From positions 1 through 13,509 of the forward strand of contig CADBQF010000291.1 in NCBI GenBank assembly GCA_902796705.1: a stretch of 13,509 nucleotides of DNA, in the 5' to 3' direction. The notes under the pieces are model-generated. The model did no database searches. It saw nothing but the letters and a program-made list of their open reading frames with translations, and was not told the DNA's origin. Shown here piece after piece: positions 1-7,042 of the stretch. How positions within the stretch are numbered: the first letter of the stretch is position 1; every line of letters begins with the position of its first letter. The translations under genes were made by a program, and so were the position numbers. The stretch comes from Ruminococcus flavefaciens. Lineage in GTDB: Bacteria > Bacillota > Clostridia > Oscillospirales > Ruminococcaceae.

Positions 1-50
1 GGGACGCTCACGATAGCTATCGTTTACGGCAAGACTTGCCAGAGCGTCCC
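1..50. repeat. Three-armed palindromic element
   Basis: An outer 9-bp perfect inverted repeat (GGGACGCTC at 1-9, GAGCGTCCC at 42-50) encloses two further perfect palindromes: ACGATAGCTATCGT at 10-23 and GGCAAG-A-CTTGCC at 28-40. Together they can fold into a three-way junction in RNA or a cruciform in DNA. It contains no convincing reading frame and lies about 130 bp beyond the stop codon of the leftward ABC transporter gene. The arrangement resembles a small interspersed non-coding repeat, but copy number cannot be judged from one window. It begins at base 1, so it may extend to the left. Confidence 0.6.
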
Positions 51-92
51 GTCAGGGGAAATTTTACGCTGAAAGTTTTAGGAAGGGAGTTT

Positions 93-125
93 GAGGAAGA
101 ACCCTTTTTCAAAAGGGTTTTCCTC
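93..125. terminator. Hairpin downstream of the ABC transporter gene, possible terminator
   Basis: GAGGAAGAACCCTTTT (93-108) pairs with AAAAGGGTTTTCCTC (111-125), giving about 15 base pairs with one bulged base and a 2-base loop as drawn; a real loop would open a little further. It sits 55 bases past the stop codon of the leftward ABC transporter gene, where transcription should end. Neither strand has a clean T-run right after the stem, so this is a structure-based call. It could equally be the right half of a composite repeat that includes the three-armed element at 1-50. Confidence 0.5.
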
Positions 126-180
126 AATAAAAGACACGCTTCTCTTTATAAGTACCGATCTGTACTCCGGGGATATTCTG

Positions 181-2037
181 TCAGTCCTCGCCTTCGGTGT
201 ATTCAAAGCTGACGGGATCGCTGCCGGCAGCTTTGCTGAACTGTGTTTCGTAGAGCTGGGTATAGACACCGCCTGCATTGACAAGCTTGCTGTGAGAGCC
301 TCTCTCTGCGATCTTTCCGTCTTTTATGACGAGTATCTCATCGGCGGCGAGTATCGTTGATAATCTGTGAGCTATGAGAATGCTCGTTCTTGAAGTGATG
401 AGCGGTTCGATAGCGTCCTGTATCTTCTGTTCTGATATGGAATCAAGGGCGGAAGTTGCCTCGTCGAATATCATAAGAACTGGATCTTTCAGCAGGACTC
501 TTGCAATAGAGATACGCTGTTTTTCGCCGCCTGAGAGTTTAAGTCCTCTGTTTCCGACGACAGTATCAAGACCGAGTTCCTGCTTTTCGATGAATTCATA
601 GATATTAGCCTGTTTGCAGGCATTTATGAGTTCTTCTTCCGTGGCACCGGGTTTTGCGTAGAGGAGATTTTCACGGATAGTTCCGTTGAAAAGGTAAGTC
701 TCCTGACTGACTATGCCGATATTTTTCCTGAGAAACGAAAGATCAAGTTTTCTTACGTCAATACCGTCAAATGTGACGCTTCCGGAAGTAACGTCATAGA
801 GCCTTGGGATAAGGTTGACGAGCGTACTTTTTCCCGAACCAGATGGGCCGACGACTGCAATACATTTTCCGCTGCTGAGAGTGAAATTTATATCTTCAAG
901 TATCGTTCTGTCCTTGTCATAGTAAAATCCGACATGATCGAAAACGACATTGCCCACAGCTTTTTCAGGTGATACTGCATCAGGTGCGTTCTCTATCTCC
1001 ACAGGCATATCGAAGTAGTCGAATATTCTTGAGAAAAGAGCCATTGATCTTATCCAGTCAGCCTGTATATTGAGGAGCTGATTCACCGGGCCGTACATTT
1101 TTCCGAGAAGCGAAACAAGAACGGTGATATCTCCGACTGTCAGGTCTTTGTCGTATTTCAGCATCAATATGCCGCCGGCAAGATATATCAGCATAGGGCC
1201 TACCGACGAGAACGTACTGAGTGCCACCCTGAACCAGCGTCCTGCCATGCTCTCACGGATATTGAGCTTTATGTATTTTTTGTTGACATCAACGTATTTG
1301 TCGTATTCTCTCTTTTCCATGCCGAAAAGCTTGACGAGGAGCTGACCGCTCACTGACAGTGTCTCATTGAGTATGCCGTTTATCTCATCGCTGCACGCCT
1401 GTGAATCCTTTGTGATAGACCAGCGTGTGCGTCCGGCTGTTCGTGTGGGTATCACGAAAAGCGGAACTACTGCGATACCGACGAGAGCAAGCATCCAGTT
1501 CTGTCTGAACATGACTATCAGGGCGACAGTAAGTGTTATGGAGTTTGACAGGATACTTGTCAGGGTGTTCGTTATGATCTGCTGTACACCGGATATATCG
1601 CTCGTCATGCGTGTGATGATATCTCCCTGATTGTTTGTCGTGAAGAATCTCTGTGACATTTTTTGCAGATGAGCGTACATCTTGTTCCTCATATCGAAAG
1701 TGATATGCTGAGCTATCCACGTATTCATATAGCTTTCGAGGACACCTATGAGATTTGCACCCAATGTCACAGCGAGCGACATAATGATGAAGAAAATGAG
1801 CTTTTTCATATCTCTCCCGATAAGACCTTCATCGATCATTTTACCGGTCAGCACAGACGGCAGAAGATTCAGCACTGATGAAAGGACTATCGCAATGAAA
1901 ACCACAGTCATCTGCTTCCAGTACGGTGAAAGGTATGAGAATACTCTTTTCAGCAAAGCACTTGTGACCTTCGGGGCGTTTTTCTTTTCCTCTTCCGTGA
2001 GGAACTGCTGTCTGCCGGGGCCTCCGTGAGGCGGCAT
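181..2037 (-). CDS. ABC transporter, fused permease and ATPase (exporter type)
   Basis: A 618-residue half-transporter of the MsbA/MdlB-like exporter class, expected in the cytoplasmic membrane as a homo- or heterodimer. Residues about 35-330 form the membrane domain, with hydrophobic segments near 42-60, 80-100, 160-197 and 278-293. Residues about 362-600 form the ATPase: Walker A GPSGSGKST at 397-405, Q-loop Q445, signature LSGGE at 501-505, Walker B ending at D525 with catalytic E526, D-loop SALD and switch H557. All catalytic residues are intact and the length is normal for the family. The start has an AAAGGAG ribosome site 10 bases upstream. Substrate cannot be told from sequence; lipids, peptides or drugs are typical. 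It lies 104 bp downstream of the lipoprotein gene in the same direction, so they may share a transcript. No partner half-transporter is present in the window. Confidence 0.95.
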   Translation of the reverse strand: MPPHGGPGRQQFLTEEEKKNAPKVTSALLKRVFSYLSPYWKQMTVVFIAIVLSSVLNLLPSVLTGKMIDEGLIGRDMKKLIFFIIMSLAVTLGANLIGVLESYMNTWIAQHITFDMRNKMYAHLQKMSQRFFTTNNQGDIITRMTSDISGVQQIITNTLTSILSNSITLTVALIVMFRQNWMLALVGIAVVPLFVIPTRTAGRTRWSITKDSQACSDEINGILNETLSVSGQLLVKLFGMEKREYDKYVDVNKKYIKLNIRESMAGRWFRVALSTFSSVGPMLIYLAGGILMLKYDKDLTVGDITVLVSLLGKMYGPVNQLLNIQADWIRSMALFSRIFDYFDMPVEIENAPDAVSPEKAVGNVVFDHVGFYYDKDRTILEDINFTLSSGKCIAVVGPSGSGKSTLVNLIPRLYDVTSGSVTFDGIDVRKLDLSFLRKNIGIVSQETYLFNGTIRENLLYAKPGATEEELINACKQANIYEFIEKQELGLDTVVGNRGLKLSGGEKQRISIARVLLKDPVLMIFDEATSALDSISEQKIQDAIEPLITSRTSILIAHRLSTILAADEILVIKDGKIAERGSHSKLVNAGGVYTQLYETQFSKAAGSDPVSFEYTEGED

Positions 2038-2047
2038 AGTCTATCAC

Positions 2048-2077
2048 TCCTTTTTCAGCCGGAGCGAAAACTCCGGC
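2048..2077 (-). promoter_or_regulatory. Leader hairpin abutting the ABC transporter ribosome site
   Basis: On the minus strand GCCGGAG and CTCCGGC (2071-2077 and 2058-2064) form a 7-bp GC-rich stem with loop TTTTCG, ending 3 bases before the AAAGGAG ribosome site (2048-2054). The 3' arm contains CGCTCC, which can pair with GGAGTG of the ribosome site region instead. The two pairings exclude each other. There is no T-run after the stem, so it is not an intrinsic terminator for this strand. A translational switch is inferred only from the complementarity. Confidence 0.4.
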
Positions 2078-2141
2078 ATATGCAGTTATGATATGTCATG
2101 ATCTGTATTGAACTGACAGAGATGTCGCAGAGCGTGCAGGT

Positions 2142-3050
2142 CTATTTTACGTCTTCGAGGATACTGCACAGCGTGTCGAATTCTTTTCCGTCCCTGAGTA
2201 CAGCGTCTGAGAGAGCAGTCTTCAGTTCAGCCGGAACGGAATCTTCCGGTAGAGCGGTAAAGGTCATTGTCTTCTTGTCGAGCATTATCATGATGCCTTC
2301 TGTGTCTTTGAATCGTCTGTCGCAGTAATCCTGACATATCTCTTCATTTGTGCGTTCGGTGGAATTTGTCGTGGCAAGAACGGCTATATTGGTATTTTTA
2401 CCGGAGAGAATATCTTCGAGTTCAGCACATTCTTCATCGGAGAATATCATCGCATTATCGAAGATATGCTCCGGACACTCCGAGCCAAGTCCGAGCAGGC
2501 GGAGTATTCCCGAACGGTAATCATCAGTGACGATATCCTTGGTAGCCCAGAAAAATGCGTTGTTTTCATCGGCATCGGAAATGAAGCGTGAACAGCTTCC
2601 CGTGCGGTAGAGATAATCCTGATCGGTATCGTTGTTTATTATAAGTATCATAGCACTTCCCATGCTGCCGTATATATCATCGAATGCTTTTTCAGCGTAT
2701 TCATGCGGAGTCATATCGTGCAGATCATCGACTGTGAGAACAGCGGTATTTATGAGGTGGTCTTCATACAGCAGACCAGCGAAGTCATTGCAGTCAGAGA
2801 GATCCTTTTCACTGAGAATGCCTGCATCATCAAATATGAATGTGCCGTCAGCCGGTCTTATACCGGTAAGATCGGGCATACTGTCAAAAACGGTCGTGGG
2901 CTGAGTCGTCTCTTTTTCTTTCTCCGTATCAGAAGAAGATGAAGAAGACGGCATCTCGATGCTTCTTGTATTTTCCTGCTGAGTCTCCTGTTTGAGCGAA
3001 CAGCCTGTCATACAGAGCAGAGCGAGTGATATCATCAGTAGTTTTTTCAA
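2142..3050 (-). CDS. TPM-domain (YgcG/Psb32-like) lipoprotein
   Basis: A 302-residue secreted lipoprotein. Residues 1-17 are a lipoprotein signal peptide ending in MTGC, with Cys17 as the probable lipidated residue. A Ser/Thr/Glu-rich linker follows (about 18-60). Residues about 70-155 match the TPM domain pattern: FIFDDAGILS, a hydrophobic strand NTAVLTVDD, MTPHEYAEKAFDD, then the strand SAMILIINN. Residues about 196-270 look like a second, weaker copy of the same fold (IFDNAMIFSDEE, NIAVLATT, IMIMLDKK). TPM proteins are extracytoplasmic; some have phosphatase activity or assist membrane protein maintenance, but the role here is unknown. There is no C-terminal membrane segment, unlike many YgcG proteins. 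The ribosome site is weak (AAGGAA, 8 bases before the ATG). It shares an intergenic region with the divergent DNA glycosylase gene. Confidence 0.82.
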   Translation of the reverse strand: MKKLLMISLALLCMTGCSLKQETQQENTRSIEMPSSSSSSDTEKEKETTQPTTVFDSMPDLTGIRPADGTFIFDDAGILSEKDLSDCNDFAGLLYEDHLINTAVLTVDDLHDMTPHEYAEKAFDDIYGSMGSAMILIINNDTDQDYLYRTGSCSRFISDADENNAFFWATKDIVTDDYRSGILRLLGLGSECPEHIFDNAMIFSDEECAELEDILSGKNTNIAVLATTNSTERTNEEICQDYCDRRFKDTEGIMIMLDKKTMTFTALPEDSVPAELKTALSDAVLRDGKEFDTLCSILEDVK

Positions 3051-3069
3051 AAATTATCATTCCTTATAC

Positions 3070-3098
3070 TTGAATTATTAATAATATTTTAGTATAAT
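3070..3098 (+). promoter_or_regulatory. Promoter for the DNA glycosylase gene
   Basis: TTGAAT (3070-3075) and TATAAT (3093-3098) are separated by exactly 17 bases, predicting a start near 3105 and a leader of about 57 bases before the ATG at 3162. It overlaps the promoter on the opposite strand. Confidence 0.65.
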
Positions 3099-3114
3099 TT
3101 AAAAGAAAAATCAA
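3086..3114 (-). promoter_or_regulatory. Promoter for the TPM lipoprotein gene
   Basis: On the minus strand TTGATT (3109-3114) and TAAAAT (3086-3091) are 17 bases apart, predicting a start near 3079 and a leader of about 29 bases. Its -10 box is next to the -10 box of the rightward promoter, so the two compete for the same stretch of DNA. Confidence 0.55.
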
Positions 3115-3161
3115 GTGCCTGACGATAATTTACAGTCCGGCAATAAAATCGGAGGTAAAGT

Positions 3162-4010
3162 ATGGACATAGATGTAAGACCGGAAGGAGTCATTCTTTAC
3201 GAGAATGACCTCGATCTCGACGAAACGCTCGACTGCGGGCAGGCTTTCAGGTGGAAGAAGACCGAAGCCGGATATGACTGTACATATGAGGGATATTTCC
3301 TTGACAGTTTCCTTAAAGTCTCACAGCTTGAAAAGGGAAAATTTCTTTTTCATGATACAGGAGAGGAAGAGTTCCTCTCAAAGTGGAAAGATTATTTTGA
3401 TCTTGATACCGATTATTCCGAGCTTAAACGGCAGTTCTCCGAGGACAGGACTCTTTCGGAAGCCTGCAAGTTCGCATCGGGGATAAGGCTTCTCCGGCAG
3501 GATAGCTGGGAATCGCTCATATCCTTCATTATTTCCCAGAACAATAATATCCCACGCATAAAGGGCATAATCGACCGTCTTTGCGGACATTATGAGGGAC
3601 ATTTTCCGCTTCCTGAGGAACTTGCAGCCGAAGATGAAGATTCCCTCTCGTATCTCAGGAGCGGTTTCAGGGCAAAGTATCTCTGCGATGCCGCAAAGAG
3701 AACAGCAGGAGGGCTTACCGACCTTTCTGCGATATCTTCCATGCCGATAGATGAAGCACGAAAGGCATTGAAGGAGATAAAGGGAGTCGGCCCGAAAGTA
3801 GCTGAATGTGTTCTTCTGTACGGAATGCACCGCACAGAGGCATTTCCGGTAGATGTATGGATAAAGCGTGTACTTGCTGAATATTATCCGGACGGCTTCC
3901 CGGAATATCTTTCGGAAAACGCCGGCATTGCACAGCAGTTCCTTTTTCATTATATAAGAAATCTTCCGGAAGAAAAGACTGAACAGCAGAAGAAATTACA
4001 GGAGGTATAA
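3162..4010 (+). CDS. ogg: 8-oxoguanine DNA glycosylase/AP lyase (OGG1 type)
   Basis: A 282-residue bifunctional base-excision repair enzyme that removes 8-oxoguanine opposite cytosine and nicks the abasic site. The N-terminal domain has DCGQAFRW at 24-31, typical of OGG1. QNNNI at 126-130 corresponds to the conserved NNN of OGG1. The helix-hairpin-helix (KEIKGVGPKVAE, about 204-215) carries the catalytic lysine K212, followed by PVDVW with catalytic D231. Both residues of the HhH-GPD superfamily mechanism are therefore present and the length is normal. The start is set by GGAGG (3151-3155), 6 bases before the ATG. It is a single-gene unit between the divergent lipoprotein gene and the next rightward gene, which has its own promoter. 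The 140 bp after it contain no obvious terminator hairpin. Confidence 0.94.
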   Translation: MDIDVRPEGVILYENDLDLDETLDCGQAFRWKKTEAGYDCTYEGYFLDSFLKVSQLEKGKFLFHDTGEEEFLSKWKDYFDLDTDYSELKRQFSEDRTLSEACKFASGIRLLRQDSWESLISFIISQNNNIPRIKGIIDRLCGHYEGHFPLPEELAAEDEDSLSYLRSGFRAKYLCDAAKRTAGGLTDLSAISSMPIDEARKALKEIKGVGPKVAECVLLYGMHRTEAFPVDVWIKRVLAEYYPDGFPEYLSENAGIAQQFLFHYIRNLPEEKTEQQKKLQEV

Positions 4011-4086
4011 AAGAGGACATCTTCAATGCTTTGTATCATATTAATAAAAAATTAATAATTTCATCAGATATAATATGCTGTTCCTA

Positions 4087-4115
4087 TTGATTTTTTTTCG
4101 GAATTATTGTAAAAT
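4087..4115 (+). promoter_or_regulatory. Promoter for the sugar-sensing diguanylate cyclase gene
   Basis: TTGATT (4087-4092), a 17-base spacer and TAAAAT (4110-4115) precede the start codon at 4151. A start near 4122 would leave a leader of about 29 bases. The boxes are the same hexamers as those of the leftward lipoprotein promoter at 3086-3114. The 4011-4086 stretch is AT-rich and also holds an isolated TATAAT near 4066 without a good -35. Confidence 0.55.
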
Positions 4116-4150
4116 AGATGTAGACTATTTTAGAAGGGAGAAGATACTGC

Positions 4151-6076
4151 ATGGCCGGATACCGGATCGCACTTATCATAGCAGGTATAGATCAGACCTA
4201 CCAGTGTGCAATTCTCAGGGGCATCGAGAAAGCAGCCGCTTCATGTTCGGTAAATGTCGAAGCTTTTGTTTCATCGATTGGCTCTCTTGATAATCCAAGG
4301 CATGATACCGGCGAGTTCAATATATTCACCCTCCCGGATTTCAGCAGATATGACGGAGCGATCCTTCTGACTAACACTATCGATAATCCTCCCGTTGTAA
4401 ATGATATCCTCACAAGGATAAAGGAAGCAGAGATCCCCGCCGTGAGCATGGATTATGATATACCAGGCCTTTATCATATAGGCATAGACAATAAAAAGGC
4501 TATGCGTACCGTCACAGAGCATCTCATAACAAAACACGGCTGCCGTACATTCAGCTATATCTCAGGCCCGGAGGATAATCCGGAAAGTGCCGACAGGCTC
4601 GCATCTTTCCTCGAAACGCTGAAAGAGCATGATATCGATATAGACAGAAATGAGATATACTACGGCGATTTCAGAGCTCCTTCCGGAAGAAGTGCTGCTG
4701 AATATCTTCTCAGAACATGGAAAAAGCTTCCCGATGCCGTGATATGTGCAAATGATGTCATGGCAGCTTCTGCTGTCAGCCGTTTTGCAGAGGCAGGCTA
4801 TAAAGTTCCCGATGATATCTCGGTCACGGGCTTCGATAATACCTACGATTCGCATAATTATCAGGTCGAGCTTACTTCCGTTGAGCGTCCGCTCGAAGAA
4901 TCAGGAAGACTTGCCTGTCAGATACTTGCTGACCATTTCGCCAATGAGCCGAGGAAACGCAGCACGATACTGGAGATGCACCCGCATTTCACAGAGAGCT
5001 GCGGCTGCCGGAGCGACAGAGTCCAGGATATATCTGAATATAAGGAACTCAATTACAGGAATTACTCCAAATTCGAGCAGTCACAGTCGTATCTTTCGCT
5101 TTTCAACAGGCTCTCATGTGCATTGCTCGGCTGCAATACGTATGAACAGTATATCGCTGTCATGAAAAAGCTCGTCACGGATATAAACCCGGAGGAGTTC
5201 TACTTCTGCCTGTGCGATAACTGGGATATAGGCAAGGAGGACAACGGTTCTTCATATATGGAATCCGAGATCCCACGCTCTTACACAGAAGAGATGATCG
5301 CTGCTATCTCGTATAAGCAGGGCGTCTTCTACGACGAGGAACGCCTCAGTACGAAAGATGTTCTTCCGGGAGCAGCAAGATCACCTAAATCCGGCAGATT
5401 CTACTACATATTCCCACTCCATTTCGGTGAGCGATGTCTTGGCTATATGGCTATACTGAATCCGACCATATCGGTACACAGTCCGATGTTCGAGACGCTT
5501 TCTATCAGTATAAGCAATTCGCTCGAAAACCTCCGCAAGCTCATGTGCCTTGATTCTTCGGTAAGGAGACTGGAAGTCCTTTATACTATCGATACTTTCA
5601 CCGGAATATACAACAGGAACGGATTTGTTAAAGCTACTGCCGAAGAATATGAAAAGTGCCAGAATGAACGCTTATCGATAATGCTCATGTTCATCGATCT
5701 TGACGGACTCAAGAGCATCAACGACAGTCACGGTCACGATGTAGGAGACCGTGCTATCAGGGATATCGCTGATGTATTGAAGAACTCATGTACGGACGGC
5801 GAGATCTTCTGCCGCTTCGGAGGAGATGAATTCGTCGTGTTCGGAGCAGGCTACACCGAGGAAAAGGCACTTGACCTCACAAGACGGATACAGGGAAATA
5901 TCACCGCTATCAACAATGAATCAGATGATCCCTTCGAGCTTAGTGCGAGTACGGGATATATCATAGAAACGCCCGATCAGCATGAGGATATCTTCGGTTT
6001 TGTCACAGATGCCGATAAGGTGATGTACAGAGCAAAACGCAAGAAAAAGCTCTCACGCTATCTCAAATCGAACTGA
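4151..6076 (+). CDS. LacI-type sugar-sensor / GAF-like / GGDEF diguanylate cyclase
   Basis: A 641-residue soluble signalling protein, predicted to make cyclic-di-GMP from GTP under control of a bound ligand. Residues about 3-285 match the periplasmic-binding-protein-like domain of LacI regulators (YRIALIIAGIDQTYQCAILR at the start; DAVICANDVMAASAV and DDISVTGFDNTYDS later), but without the DNA-binding helix-turn-helix. Residues about 295-465 look like a GAF-like domain, ending in FPLHFGERCLGYMAIL and a long helix. Residues about 478-635 are GGDEF: FIDLDGLKSINDSHGH with metal ligand D516, the signature GGDEF at 557-561, and ADKVMYRAK near the end, so the active site looks intact. The RxxD inhibitory site normally five residues before GGDEF is absent. 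There is no signal peptide or membrane segment, so it should sense a cytoplasmic ligand. The ribosome site AAGGGAG lies 10 bases before the ATG. It converges on the AraC gene. Confidence 0.93.
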   Translation: MAGYRIALIIAGIDQTYQCAILRGIEKAAASCSVNVEAFVSSIGSLDNPRHDTGEFNIFTLPDFSRYDGAILLTNTIDNPPVVNDILTRIKEAEIPAVSMDYDIPGLYHIGIDNKKAMRTVTEHLITKHGCRTFSYISGPEDNPESADRLASFLETLKEHDIDIDRNEIYYGDFRAPSGRSAAEYLLRTWKKLPDAVICANDVMAASAVSRFAEAGYKVPDDISVTGFDNTYDSHNYQVELTSVERPLEESGRLACQILADHFANEPRKRSTILEMHPHFTESCGCRSDRVQDISEYKELNYRNYSKFEQSQSYLSLFNRLSCALLGCNTYEQYIAVMKKLVTDINPEEFYFCLCDNWDIGKEDNGSSYMESEIPRSYTEEMIAAISYKQGVFYDEERLSTKDVLPGAARSPKSGRFYYIFPLHFGERCLGYMAILNPTISVHSPMFETLSISISNSLENLRKLMCLDSSVRRLEVLYTIDTFTGIYNRNGFVKATAEEYEKCQNERLSIMLMFIDLDGLKSINDSHGHDVGDRAIRDIADVLKNSCTDGEIFCRFGGDEFVVFGAGYTEEKALDLTRRIQGNITAINNESDDPFELSASTGYIIETPDQHEDIFGFVTDADKVMYRAKRKKKLSRYLKSN

Positions 6077-6095
6077 AACTCAGTAAATAAAAATT

Positions 6096-6134
6096 CCGTC
6101 CGGGATCTTTGAATGATCTCCGGACGGTTTTTTT
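6096..6134. terminator. Bidirectional intrinsic terminator between the cyclase and AraC genes
   Basis: CCGTCCGGGATC (6096-6107) pairs with GATCTCCGGACGG (6115-6127) apart from a one-base bulge, with a 7-base loop, followed by seven T (6128-6134) for the rightward transcript. On the minus strand the same hairpin is followed by AATTTTTATTT, so it can also stop the AraC transcript. It begins 19 bases after the cyclase stop codon and touches the AraC stop codon. Confidence 0.9.
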
Positions 6135-6912
6135 ATTCCCTGAATTTTTTGCGGTATTTGGCAGGGGAGATGCAGGCGTATTTCACGAACGAGCGGGAGA
6201 AATATTCATAGCTCTGGAATCCGGACATTTCGGCTATCTCGCTGGCTGTGTAATTGGTGCTGACGAGGAGCTGCTTGGCGTATTCCATGCGGCTCGACCA
6301 TACATCTTTCATGCAGGAGATGCCGAAACGCATTTTGTAGAGCCTCTGAAAATGAGAGGAGGAGAGGCTGAGGTCTTTTGCTATCTCCGGGATATTCCAG
6401 TCCTTTTCCGGAGAAGAATATATCTCCTGACGTATCCTGTCGAGAGATTCGTCATAGTGGCTGTACTGCTGTTTTTCGGTGCCCTGACAGTATTTGCTGA
6501 TGTGAGTGAGGGTGGCTTTCAGGATAAGGTCAAGGGAAGTGTTTTTCTGTGCGACATCTGAATTGAATATCTCTTCGCACGCATGGATAAGCTCCGACAC
6601 GGAACCGTCACCGAGCTTTATCGGTCTGTTGAGTGAAAGACCGAGCTGGTTTATGAATTCATTATCCTCCTTTTCGGGATTGAAGCGTATCCAGTCATCG
6701 GCATATTCGCCGTTATACGCATAAAGACAGTGGGGGATACAGCTTTCTATGACAATAGCGGTATTCGGCTCGATGATGAAGTCATTCTCGCCTATTTTGA
6801 CCTTTGCCGGAGTCTTTATCAGAAGGAGCTGAGTGCCGAAATGACCGTCAGGACGTTCAATGGCAAATGATTCAGAGTGCTTCCAGTTCCAGCCGAGCTG
6901 ATATATGTACAT
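6133..6912 (-). CDS. AraC-family transcriptional regulator
   Basis: A 259-residue cytoplasmic transcription factor. Residues about 5-100 form an AraC-type cupin ligand-binding domain (FGTQLLLIKTPAKVKIGE, IIEPNTAIVIE, CIPHCLYAY). Residues about 157-257 hold the two helix-turn-helix motifs: the first near 172-193 (WNIPEIAKDLSLSSSHFQRL) and the second near 221-243 (YTASEIAEMSGFQSYEYFSR). The protein ends with the typical SPAKYRKKFR. The start is fixed by AAAGGAG (6920-6926), 7 bases before the ATG. It is transcribed divergently from the rhamnogalacturonan lyase gene, the usual arrangement for a regulator controlling the neighbouring catabolic gene and often itself. The ligand is unknown; a pectin-derived sugar is a guess from context. 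A perfect TTGACA lies upstream on this strand (6961-6966), but no well-spaced -10 goes with it. Confidence 0.94.
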   Translation of the reverse strand: MYIYQLGWNWKHSESFAIERPDGHFGTQLLLIKTPAKVKIGENDFIIEPNTAIVIESCIPHCLYAYNGEYADDWIRFNPEKEDNEFINQLGLSLNRPIKLGDGSVSELIHACEEIFNSDVAQKNTSLDLILKATLTHISKYCQGTEKQQYSHYDESLDRIRQEIYSSPEKDWNIPEIAKDLSLSSSHFQRLYKMRFGISCMKDVWSSRMEYAKQLLVSTNYTASEIAEMSGFQSYEYFSRSFVKYACISPAKYRKKFRE

Positions 6913-6952
6913 ATGTTTACTCCTTTAAAAAAAATCATATTGATCTTATTTG

Positions 6953-7010
6953 CAATAAAATGTCAATAAAATAGTTCAATATGTCATTGAAAATTTGTGA
7001 ATAAAATAGT
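6953..7010. promoter_or_regulatory. Direct repeats and inverted repeat, candidate operator for the AraC/lyase pair
   Basis: AATAAAATAGT occurs twice exactly (6965-6975 and 7000-7010), 35 bases apart, and a third near copy AATAAAATGT lies at 6954-6963, 11 bases before the first. Between them TTCAAT-ATGTC-ATTGAA forms an inverted repeat (6975-6991) over the -35 box of the lyase promoter. AraC-family regulators commonly bind direct repeats next to the promoter. The region is strongly AT-rich, so some repetition is expected by chance. Confidence 0.45.
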
Positions 7011-7015
7011 ATAAT
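6987..7015 (+). promoter_or_regulatory. Promoter of the rhamnogalacturonan lyase gene
   Basis: TTGAAA (6987-6992) and a perfect TATAAT (7010-7015) are separated by 17 bases. The predicted start near 7022 gives a leader of about 74 bases before the chosen ATG at 7096. Confidence 0.7.
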
Positions 7016-7042
7016 TAAAAACAGAATAAAGCGTTCATCTTT

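Noticed and set aside
2043..2077. H-type pseudoknot (preQ1-riboswitch-like) between loop TTTTC and GAAAA next to the ABC transporter ribosome site
   Set aside because: Only one base would have to span the 7-bp stem, which is sterically implausible, and the preQ1 class I consensus bases are missing. The alternative-stem idea is kept instead.
3378..3950. Open reading frame of 190 codons on the minus strand inside the DNA glycosylase gene
   Set aside because: Antisense shadow of an enzyme with all catalytic residues in place; no ribosome site or recognisable motif.
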